Below are positions 36,601-48,600 of a stretch of DNA of 64,000 nt, one piece after another. The stretch lies in NCBI GenBank assembly GCA_007922305.1, contig ML677333.1:14444547-14508546 (forward strand). The letters run 5' to 3'. Source of the stretch: Dermatemys mawii. Taxonomy: Eukaryota; Chordata; Testudines; Dermatemydidae. Positions within the stretch are counted from its first letter, which is position 1; each line of letters opens with the position of its first letter. The position numbers and the translations under genes were made by a program. The notes under the pieces were generated by a model. That model saw nothing but the letters and a program-made list of their open reading frames with translations, did not search any database and was not told the DNA's origin.

Positions 36601-39600
36601 AAAAGGGTGTAAGAGCTAGCTAAAATATTTGCGCAGTTGTACAAGAACACAGTTCAAAAAAATTGCCTATACATAGTTTCCCTTCCCCCTTCGGCAAATC
36701 AGTCTTTGGTCTTGGTCAAAAGGAGAGAACCTTGTAGACCAAACACAGTTTTCAACTTCAGAATCCTATAGAATTCACAACCCTGGAAATGATTGGAGAA
36801 CACGATGCAGATCCCAAGTCACCTCTGGAAATATTACTGTAGATGGAAAGAGAGAAGAGAAAGGAATTCCCTAACAAGCATGTTATCTTTACCTTCTGTA
36901 TCTTGAATGATCTGAGACATAAGTAGCTCAGATATAAGTAGTGCCAAGACGGGATAGTTACTTTGCAATCAGTCGTAAGGAGACCACAGATGTAACCTGG
37001 AGCAAAGATATCTCACAGTTATAGTGTAAAAGGAACCTGTCTGTGGACCAAAGTCTAGATACAGACATAAATGCATGAGTGTCCTGACGTCTGAAACAAT
37101 CATCGTCAGGATAGCAAAAACACTGTGCTGCTTAAATAGGAAAGAATCTTGTGGATACCCCTGATTAGATGGGCTAATAATACAGGTTTGGAGCTAGCCC
37201 TGTAGAAAGAGGCAATGTGATACCAATGTCGCCATGTAGATAACAATTTTCACGTGCTGAGCGACCAAGAAATAGCTACAAACCAACAATTCCAGGCAAC
37301 CAGCATTTTCAATCTCAGTTGAGAATCCCAAATTTACAAGTTGAAGTGCTGTCGCACTGGGCATTGTCACTACCTACGGATTCAAACTCAGGTAAATTTA
37401 AAACAACATGAAAAACACTTCTGAGCTGCACCTGAAACAAATAGCCTGTGATGTTCAAACTGCGGAAGAAAATCCAAAGTCTTTCTGGCACTGCAGTACA
37501 ATGGGCTCCAGGACTAAAGCATCAGATACACGGCATCAGAAGAGTCCAGTTCAGCTTGAATTGAGTCCTTTGCTACCAAGGCACTGTGGTCCCAGCAGTG
37601 GCTGCCAAAATTTCTTTTTTTGTTATTGATGTATTTATTTGTTTCAAACTGCTGTTCCTTGAAGCTTGGTGGATATAAATACATAACTGATTGTACATAA
37701 ATAAGACAAGCATTCAGATACCATCACAATACTAGAGTGGACTTCAGGGAAGCTCTTTATAGCCTATCTTTTAAAACAAAGCATTGAGACTAGAACCTGA
37801 AACCTAGATATCTCTAGGCAGTAAGAGCCTTGGACAGTTTCAAAATCATGTCATCAGCACCTGCTCTGAGGTCTGAGTCACTTTCAGAACCAAAAAGTGG
37901 TGTGATACTAAAGGAGACACTATAGACATGGGAGTTATCTCAGCATGGTAAAAGGTTTTTCAAGATTTCAGACCAAGGATGTCTTGGCACTCAAGAACAC
38001 CTTGTTTAGGGAACCCAGTTGAAGACTTTTGTACCTGACAAAGGTTATTCTGGGTCTTCTTCAGAAAGGTCAGCCTGAAAATTTGTCAGTTCTGCTGATT
38101 TCATCTCGAGGGACTCCACAAAAGGAACGTCTAGAGCCTCAGTCAACTATGACTGAGGAGTCTGGGAGTAAAACACCATCTCTGAACAGAGTTTACACGT
38201 AACTAAGCATCTAACCACTGGAGAAACGCTGGGGCACAAATGCCAACATTTAGTGGTGCCAACTCAGTAGACTCCAAATGATCAGGAGACTATGGTACCA
38301 CCTATAAAAACCAAAATCAATGGTGCCAGGTTCTCAGAACCAGACTCAGTCCATCTGTGAGCCTCTTATGCCAGACAGCGTCACAGCATCAGATTCTTTG
38401 ATACTGTGTTGCTGGATACTCAGAATTGGACTGCTCAGTATAGAGTTGATGGTGCCAGAAAATCAAGGGTGCTGGATATACGGACTCAAACTCAGCTAGC
38501 CATGACAAATCAGGCAACCTTGGTGATAAGGTATAACATTCTTTTAGTAAGTTGCACATCAGAAAATTCAGTTGCGTTGGCACTAGATCCAATGACTTGG
38601 GCAAATCCACAAACCTGGGTTTCACTGACACTAGGCACTAAATCACTTTAACAAATGATGTACCCAAAATAACAGAGCTGGAGCCTAGGCACTGAGTTAT
38701 GTTGACTCAGATGGATCTTATGGCCATTTCACTTAGATACACAAAGTCAACTAAAGTCGATTTTAGTGCCATTTATACTCAGCACCATGCCACCTCAAGG
38801 AAGTGGCTCACCAGAGTACATTGTGCCAGATTCACAGCACTTGACTCAGTTGACCCAAAAGGATCTGGGGACCTAACTCCAATTATACTGATACTGATCC
38901 ACTTCAAGCACATGTCAACAGTATCAAAACCTTGGCACTAGATTCTGACAACACAGACCATAGTGGGAATGATACTACTACCATGGACAACATGTAGTTT
39001 AAATGGAGCCACATCGGTCCCAGAATATTAGACGCACTAGGTGAGTGAAGTAACACATTTACTGGACCAACTTTTGTTTTCAACCCAGACACAGCTCTGC
39101 GTGGCTTGAAAACTTGTCACTCTCATCAACAGAAGTTAGTCCAAAAAAAGATATTACCTCACTCACCTGTCTCTCTAATGTACAACATGCATCAGATCAT
39201 TTCATTAAGTGGATCGCCAGGGTCCATGGCGCTGGATAACAGCCATTGGATGGATCTGGGGATGCCCATAGTGTTAGAATATCAGCACTGTACAAGGTTA
39301 ACCTCAGCGTCATATCAGCAATGATGAGATGTCAGCACCAAATGACATCATCCTAGAAGGGTCCACAAACCTCAGTGCCACATCAACTGCCAGAATTTCA
39401 GTGCTCAGCCCAGTCAGGTAAGAAAGGGAGAAGGACATAATAAAGTCACGCACAGAGCCACTTATGCTAGCAGATGTCCAGAGTCGATGCTGGACTTACA
39501 TATTTCCAGATTTAGTTGACTGGGCCTGTGAAGTCTTGTCCCACCCCACAATCATCAATAGGGGCGCAAAAGGCAGCCTTCCCACTTGTGTGGACTGCTC

Positions 39601-42600
39601 CGACTCAGCCATGCCAGACTCACACCTTTGTTATTTTAAGTAAAGAAACTGTATAAAAAGACCAACAAACTAAGTAAGTAACTAACTAAACTGAAACTAA
39701 ACTGAAAATGGTCCATGAAAAGGCAGAAGGATGCAGGAAAATAAAAAAAATGACAGAAATGCTAAGGACACTATATGCAATCCAAGTTCACTGCACCTTC
39801 AGAACTGTTTTATATCCTCAGAATCCTCCCCACCAGGGGAGGGAGAAAGGCGGAAAGTGGACCCCAGTGGACATTGTTCTCTAGAAGATTCCACAGCTCA
39901 ACACCAGGAGACACTCAAACAACAGTTCCTCTCCCCATATGCAATCAAGTGGGGTAATAAATGTGGACTGGTTATGACTGCTCTCTAATGGGAACATTAA
40001 GCACTCAAGCTTACCAAAAACAGAACGCAATTTTTAACCATCATTGCCATAGCACAATAAATGAATGACTCTTAACTTAATTCGTAAATTATATTATCAT
40101 CAACCACAGAATTCTAAAAGAATTTTTCCATGGATCAGTATTGTGCACATGTGTTGAAAGAAATTATCCTCAGGATCTCAGGTGGAGATCTCAAGGTATT
40201 ACAACGTAATCTCAAGGTATTACAACAATATAAACCACCACCATCTCTACATTTCAAATTATGTTCTTTTATGTTCACTTTCATGAAAAAGGAAATACAT
40301 ACACTTTTGTTTCATAGTCCTTCCAAGCCTTATCAAAAGGTTTTTTCAGATCCTGTCAACATAGAAAAAATATATTAAACATGGCTATGTATCTGCTACA
40401 AAAACACAGTAGATCTAATAGCCCAGGCACTGTTGCGGGTGCTCAGTACAGGACTGACAGTGAACAAGGAACCTCTCCCTGTCCCCCCTTTGTGCAGCTC
40501 CCACAAGGACTGGGCAAAGAGATCTCAGGTATGTGTAAGAACTGCTTCCTAACTGCTATTCCAGGAGTACACAGCTGCATGCATTTGTGCATGGGGAACA
40601 TATTATGGTACATCCTTCAAAAAACATGTGGCAGTGTGCATGCTCCCCCTGCACACCGCATAGCTCAGAAAGGCATAGGGCCTTTAGAACTGACCATGAG
40701 ACAATTCAGCTCTGCACTACCTCAAAGTCTTTGCCTAAATGGTACAATCAAATCTTTAGTAAAGACTTAGTCATTTGACTTCAGTGGGAATAGGCCCAAA
40801 TCCTGCATCCTAACGCAGATGCAGAATTTCTCTGGACTTCAAAAAGAGCAAAATAGAGGATTTTGCTTTGAGCACAAGATAACTTGAGTAAGTGCTTATT
40901 TTTACGAGGCATTCAATTGTTTTATTAGCATCTAATGTGCTCAGTGACTGAAGTTGTATTACATGATTAGAGAGATCAGCCCACTATAGATGAAATAACA
41001 ATAACTATCAAAATTAGAAGAAAACTGATAATACATAGCAGGAACCAGGTCCTTCTTAAAAAAAATCATGAAATCCATATTCATAATTATTCACTTAAGC
41101 CACTGACCAAAGCAACAGCATTGCAAAGACTGAGGGCCCAGTCCTCCAAATACTTAGAATCAATGACACTACTCATATGAGTAATGCTACTCCCTTGCAT
41201 AAATGTTTGGCGGACTGCTTAGGAAACCATCAGCATAGCACTTTCAAACCATCATAGAAGAAAGACAATATTTTCTTTTTCACTCTGCTGCATTTCTACT
41301 CTCTCCTTTTTTTTAACCTTATAAAGTTTATAACTTTAACAGAACCAACGTATACAACAGAGTGCATTGGAATAAACTGCTTTTGCACTTGAATAAACAC
41401 CAAATCAAAGGTGAGGCATTTGAAACCTGAAAAGCAATGTACTGCTTCGTACATTGTGCTGCCATGCACAATATCCTGAACTATATGAATCCTGTGTCTC
41501 ATTTGTTTGTGCAGGTTAGTTGGGAAAATAAAAATCAAATGATTTCTCTTATTAAACATATCCAAATATTACACTGAAATAGAATGGTCTAGAATACAGG
41601 GATATTGTACTGTTATCAAAACATAACTGCGTTGTTTTTTAACTCAATTATACAGTTTCCTGTACTCTGTTTGTTGGTATCACAATTTGTATCATTACTG
41701 TAATTGCATTGAGACTACAAACTCCCTCACTCTGACTGGCTCTTGTACTTTGAATGCGCAAGCTTTCTGCCAGCAATAAAAAAGCCTTCTTAGCTCCTCT
41801 CTTCCTTCAGCACAAGCAGAAAATCTCAATTTTACACAAAGAAAAAAATCCCACACAGCAAACAAAAAAGTGCCTGGTAAGACAAGGAAAAAGAAGAAGA
41901 GTTTAAAAAAAATCCCGAGTCCCTTTGACTTATTTTCCTCTTCTCCTCCCAAACCTTTCCTATCCTCCCCCATAGGCAAGAAAGTCCCTTGTCCCCACAC
42001 TAAAAGCCCTGATTCTGCGGAATCCTGCACATGCTTAACTTCATGTACTGTGAATAGTTCCATTGTCAGTTGGATGGTAAGGTTGAAACACTTGCTAAGT
42101 CTTTGCAAGACTGGGACCTTGGATCTCTTTCCCAATTCGGCCATTTAAAAAAAAAAAAAAAATGCTGCAGTGATTGACCTGTAGTGCAGGAATGGGTTAA
42201 AAAAAAAAAAAAGATAAAAGAGGGAGGAAAAGTTGAGATAACTAGAAAGAGGATAAAGGGTCTGAACATTTTAGTCTATTTTTTTTTTAAGAAGCATTTT
42301 ACCTTTCTGCAGTTTACAGCCTATTTTGTAGGCTTTTTGTTCTTTTTTTCCCTCCCTTTGCTTCCTCACAGTAACCAGACCCTAAGCTAAAAAAACTCCT
42401 AGGCCATTGGCTTAGAAATTTGTTACAAAAAACGCATCAGCATTAGGGTTCTAAGTTTATTCAACTCAGGCAGGATGCATCCACAAGATCTTATAACAAC
42501 ATTTTTCAGCTATTGGTTTAAATTCTATATTCATTCATGCTAAACAAAAAGTTTCACCTACTCACATGTAAAGCTCCAAATAAGTTTATAATGCTATATA

Positions 42601-45600
42601 ATGTTAACAGTAATCCTTTTAAATTAAACACAGGTTCTTAAGCAGCTCTCTCCACGTATTTTATCTGAGCTCTGTACAATCCTTGCAATCTTCTACCACA
42701 GCTTCAAGATTATTACACCTTCTGAAAGAACTTTGTTCTTTGATTTGGTAGTTAACTATACATTGTACTATAGCGAAGCCATAAGGGGAAAGAAGTAACT
42801 GAGTTCACTGCTGATGTCAAGAGCATTCCAAAGTTCCTGGATAGTGAAGTAGTAGTTTCTCAACTAAAATTAAATTGGTACATTAGCCATAAAGTATTTG
42901 TACCAAAAATAACTTTATAAAAACAGAAATAAATGATTACTATACCCCTTTTACTCCTTTTAGGTCTCCCTTAAGCAAACTGTCCAATGGGAAAGTGATT
43001 ATGTTGTTCATATTCTGAATCTGTAACAAAAATTAAAGATTCTTAGACTATAATGAAAATGTACATTCTTTGGCTTCACTCAAATACCTGAAAAGTTTTA
43101 ATTTCTCTTCCTAATACCTTTTAGCAAGTATTTATTAGTACAACCAATAATCGAAGATACATGCAATGTGACTGAATCTTACAACCCACATCTGCAAACA
43201 CTACCAAACATACGAAGTGTCTGCAGCTGGGATGTCAGGAAGCACAACATCCAGTAGTGATTGCAAGATGAGTACATTAATTTCTGCACTATCTGCTTTT
43301 TGTCTGTTTAAATTATAATTTTAATATAGTTTTTTCTACATTTAATATACTTCAGCCTATTATTGCTGATCATTTATTTTCAAATCTCTTAAACCACATC
43401 AGTATAGACTTATGTGTATTCTTAACTTTAAGCACATGTGGAACTGCTTAATGGGTATAATTAAACATGCATATCAAATCTTTGCAGAATGAAGACCTTA
43501 CAGATTATCAATTTAAAGTCAGAGACTGTTGCCCTTATTCATGTTGACAAGTGCCTTATGCTGCAGTAAGCCCTATTTATATCGCTGAGAATATTAACAA
43601 TATAAGGTACCATCCAACATAAAGGAGGCTGAATCTAGCCCTTTGAAGACTGCTGTTTGGATATATAATATACATAACATGCATAGTTCTTTGAAAACCT
43701 ACCCCTTTAAGAATGCAAGAACAATTTCTTTTCAAATAGAAAAATATTACTTTTGGAAAAGGTACTAAAGATTTTATGATGACGTAACATTTAAGAATAA
43801 GCAAAATATCACAGGGGAAAAACATATTTAAAAAGGAGAAAAGACAGCACAATTTTGGATTTAAATACCTTACCTTTAGCCACATTCACATAACATTTTG
43901 ATTAAACAAAATAACTAAAGCAAGAAATAATTCTGTATGACAATGGGTAGCAGAAACCAATAAACCTCTAGAAAGGGTTTAATCTCATCATACGATTCAG
44001 GCACAATTTTCAAGCTGTGGACACTGTATTAAATTTTAACTTAGTACAGATATACACAGTGCATTGAGAATAATAGCTGGTGTAACAGAATCGCATCAAT
44101 GAAAAAGATTTATTAATATTAACATATGAAGAATTGTTCCAATCATAACAATGTTTTATTCTAGACCATTTCTTACCAAATTTTTGAAGAGAGCAGTCAA
44201 CTCCTTTGTAAACACAGAAAACTTTAAAAACGCTGATCCCAAATCTGGATCATCTCTACAGACACAGTTGCCTCCAAATTTCTCCAGTGCTTGAGTGTAC
44301 TGTTCTTCATTTTCCACATGAGCTTCAAAAGAACAAACACAAAATTAACTCCAACAGCTACATGAACAAATTACTGAAAGTTACAACTGGCTAAAACAAA
44401 ACTCCAAAACTTTCAGATGAACAATCTCTTTACTAACTTACTTTACATGTCAACTTGATACATTCAAAATTAATAAATACTTCTTTAAAAAATCAGTTTG
44501 TTAAATTGTGCAACAAAATAAACTAAATATACTATTAAAGAATTATGTTCTTTGATTAAAAACACTGATACATGCCTTACTCTAGAGCTATAAAAAGCAC
44601 AATGATTTTCCACACCCAAGAAATCCCATTCTGTTTCCTGGGAGACAAAAACCCTGGAAATAAAATTAGTCAGAAAGTTCACAAAGGGACAGTAAAACGA
44701 AGAACAAAGCACATATTATGTGATTCACTTCACAAGCATGTTCATTCCTCCAACACTGTATTATCCAAAACAGAAAGCTTGATATTCTTTAAATGAAACA
44801 CAAGAACGCACTAATTTAGTATCCAGTCTACTAACTGGTTAGGTCTACCACTTATCTGTGTCTAACCTTAGACACCAACACACACATTTACTGATTTTTT
44901 CAGTATCTAGCCTATTACAAAGTTTGAGCCTAACCTACCTGATTGTGTTAAAAACATACTTATTGATGCTAAGCTGACTGGACAGAAGTGCATGACTTTT
45001 AAAAACTGAAAAGATTGTGAGTTGAACTATCCTGTCACCTCCTTTTAAAATGATGAAGCTAGTACTTTATATTTGATATATACAAAATAAACCTACATTA
45101 AAGAACATTATTTAGGTTGCAAAGTCAAGCACTCTAAAACTAGGAAGCACCTGATTTACAGTTACCACTGCAGCCTTAATTTTGCCCTCTTGTGCATATA
45201 TCCTGTATACTGAATGAAGAATGGGTCTGTGGGAAAAAACAGTAGGCAATCATGTAATTAAAGTGTGCCGCATAATCCATACATACAAGAGGGCTAGATG
45301 AAGGTTGCACAGACAACATTAATTCAGGCAATTCCTAACTTTCGGGTGCTTGAATTTGTCTTCTTATTAACAAAACTGTTGTTTTGTATGTAATTTCCTT
45401 GTTTTTTTTAAAAAAAAAGAGATAAAAATAAATTCTATTACATATAACTGTACATATCTACCCAATATGCAACATCAGCAAGGTTTGAATCTTGTGCTGC
45501 AGTGCTAAAGGTTCAGACTTCAAACACTTAAGCAAAGTACATTAGCTGGCAGCAAGAGAAGGTCACTATCCAAGAGAGGGAGGAGAATGAGGCACTGGCA

Positions 45601-48600
45601 CTATGGATGGATCCATAAGTACAGTTGGTTCTCTTCCTTCTTCTTCTCCATTCCCCCAGAAGGTGAAGGGCTCTTGCCCCATGTAGTGCCCCAGACTACT
45701 GGGATGCCAGGTCCAAAGAGAAGTGCGGTTTGGAGGAGAGGCTTCCCTCCTCTCTCTCCACAATAGATGCTCCCAGGTGTTCTGAGTGCAGAGTGTGGTA
45801 GGGGTGAGTGTAACAATAACATGAGCCTGGCCTTGGAGAAGAAAGTTCGTGTTCAGTTATTATTAAGGCATATTACCAAAATTTCCCTAAGGAACACAAG
45901 CTACATTAGGAAAATAGCAATTTGAGTGGTTTATCTTGTAGCCACACTCGAACAGAATTTCATAGGACAAAGAAAAGACATCTCTAGACAAGGGCTTTCT
46001 CCCTGATGATTTCAAAGGCTCACTGCAAACAATGGAGATGTTAAAACTTCTCAAAAAATGCAAAAGAATCTTATAATGGAAAAATGTTAAACAGTTTAAA
46101 AAAATTCTCCCCCAAAACATTCATCTTGAAGCAGACACCAGCATAGAAAATTTCACCCCAAACTATTAAAACTTGGCCATTACAGGCAACTGAAAATGAG
46201 GTCTAATAATGGGAAGTCCTGGGCAACCTTAATAACGGATGATGCTACCACCCCCGCCTATAATAAATATTATATTCATTCCTCTCCCATCACCACTCAT
46301 AAATCATTCTTGATGAACTATGAGCTCTTCACATCAGGGCTGTTTCTTTACAGGGATCTGTACATTGCCTAGCACAACATGGCCCTGATCATGATAGGGG
46401 CCTATGGTAATCTAAGTACTAAATAACATTACCCTTGCTGAGTTTCAAATCAGGACCTTCATGGTCCAAAGGTGGCACCTCTTTTAGTTGACTCAAGAGG
46501 GAGTCTCCTCCTGTCTGAGTGAGTATGAGTTATACTAAGCATATATAAATTTCAATTTACTTTTTACTTCTTACAATCAGCACACCACCCAGTGCACAGG
46601 TGGCTTTTCAGCCATATCTAGTGTGCACATATATTAATATAAGACTTTTCCAGCTCAAATTGCTGTGAACTTCAGGATGAGAACAAACAGATTATTAGAA
46701 CAATCAATTTGTATGCACCTAGAAGAAAATAAGGTGATAAGGAATAGCGAGCAAGGATTTGTAAAGAAAAAATCATGCCAAACCAAACTAATTTCCTTCT
46801 GACAGGGTAACTAGTCTAGCGCACAGAGAGGAAGCAGCAGACATGACACTGTGACGGAGTGGGAGCTTTCTATATATATTCTGTATGAATATTGTGCGTA
46901 CCTCAGCTTCCCTCATATGCTACAATGGGCTGTTTACTCTCCGGCAGGCTACCACACAGATGAAACTGATGCCTGGCTATCTATGGCCTACCATGTCATT
47001 GGAGAGTCCATGAAGACAGTGGCAAACCAAACACCGGGACATTTACAATCTAGCAACTAACGACCATGCCCACCCCCTTTGCAGGAAGCCAGACATATTT
47101 GATCAGCTGGACAACAAAGGACTGAGGAGGGACCAGGTGGGACTGGCCAGGGGAATCTGAATAAAGAATACAGAGGGACAAAGCAGGAACAAGCGTAGAC
47201 ACTGCTTGGCTGGGGCTCTGCTAATCAAGGACTTTTTATGATGTGTTCCAGAATCTCATAAACTAAGGTGGATAAAAATCAATCTGATTTTTTGTATTTA
47301 AATCAGATTTTTTGGATTAAATGCTTTCTGAGGAAAAAACCTATCTAAAGGTAGTTTTAATTAAGATACATTATAGCTCAAAGATATCTCATCACGGGAT
47401 AGGGATCATAAATTCTAAAGTCTACAGTATGAGACAATATATTCATGTAATGTTCAAGAAAAGTTTTGTAAATGAGTTCCAACAGTTCATAGATTAAGGA
47501 CCCAATCTTATGACGTTTCAGGGGCTTCCATATAGATTATTTAGGTTAATCTTTCTATCTACTCAACTGGACTAAGTCTCAGTCTAGAACAGGGGTGGGC
47601 AAACTTTTTGGATCAAGAGCCACATCGGGGTGCAAAACAGTATGGAGAGCTGGATAGGGAAGGCTGTGCCTCCCCAAATAGCCCAGCCCCCACCCGCTAT
47701 CTGCCCCTCCCACTTTCCACTCCCTGACTGCCTCCTCAGAACCTCTGTTCCATCGGAAAAAAAAAAACCCACTATTTGTGCTCTGACCGCCCCCTCCCGG
47801 GACCCCATACCGCAAACCACCCCCTGGGGACCCCACCCCCTACCCAACCGCCCCCTGTTCCCTGTCCCCTGACTGCCTCCCACCCCCATCCACACACCCA
47901 CCCCTGACCGCCTCCCCATGGCTCACACACCTATCCAACCACCCCCTGCTCTGTCCCCTGACCACTGCCCCCAACCCAGAACCTCCACCCCATCCAACTG
48001 CCCCCTGCTCCCTGTCCCCCAACTCCCCCCTTATACCCTGCCCCTTATCCAAACCCACCCTCCACCCTTACCTTACAGTGCTGCCAGAGCCAGCCACACC
48101 CCTGAGCAGCGGCATTGCTGCAGGGGAGAGGGGACAGCAGGGGAGGGGCTGGGGACTAGCCTCCCTGGCCAGGAGTTCAAGGGCCCAGCAGGACAGTCCC
48201 ATAGGCTGGATGTAGCCTGCAGGCCTCAGTTTGCCCACCTCTGGTCTACAAGATATCATCAGAGATGCTTAGTTTTGCAGTTTTCAAAAACTGTGCATTT
48301 GTGTTTCCAAAGATAACATGCTTGTTAACAGCAAAAAATGTTTTTAAATAAAAAATAAGTAAATAGATTATATAGAGAGGTGAGAAATAACAGACCTCAA
48401 TCCTATTGTCCCTCTGCAAATTTGTGTATACAGAGTGTGACGGAGTCAGACCAGAAGGATATAGGAGAGTGCTGGAAGGCAGGTATATTAGTCTCAGGAT
48501 GTGCAGGTCCCTGTTCCCTGGATAGCCAAACAAAGGCTACTCCAGGCCAATCAAGACACCTGGGGCCAATTAAGAACCTTCTAGAAAGGAGTAGAAACAG

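Larger units (their letters stand above)
35727..39985. mobile_element. Large decayed retroelement, DIRS-like, with inverted ends
   Basis: Left end 'GTAACTATTGGTCTTCAAGA' and 'TAGAATCTTCTAGAAAGCAG' (35797-35816) correspond, inverted, to 'CTCTAGAAGATTCCACAGCT' (39880-39899) near the right end. The interior 37400-39500 is a region of recurring GGTGCC/GGCACT/GACTCAG phrases, reminiscent of the Ser/Pro/Thr-rich first ORF of reptile DIRS elements. All frames are broken. It contains a hAT at 36028-36276 and a fold-back repeat at 39008-39183. Whether it forms one element with 30691-31795 is not clear. Confidence 0.4.

Noticed and set aside
41695..42144. 149-codon minus-strand open frame
   Set aside because: Includes a scrap of a dispersed repeat and homopolymer-coded Lys/Phe runs. 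No recognisable domain, and it is in an ASAP2 intron without splice support.
46440..46520. tRNA-like 'GAGTTTCAAATC' B-box resemblance
   Set aside because: No A box at the proper distance and no cloverleaf could be drawn; at most a decayed SINE head.
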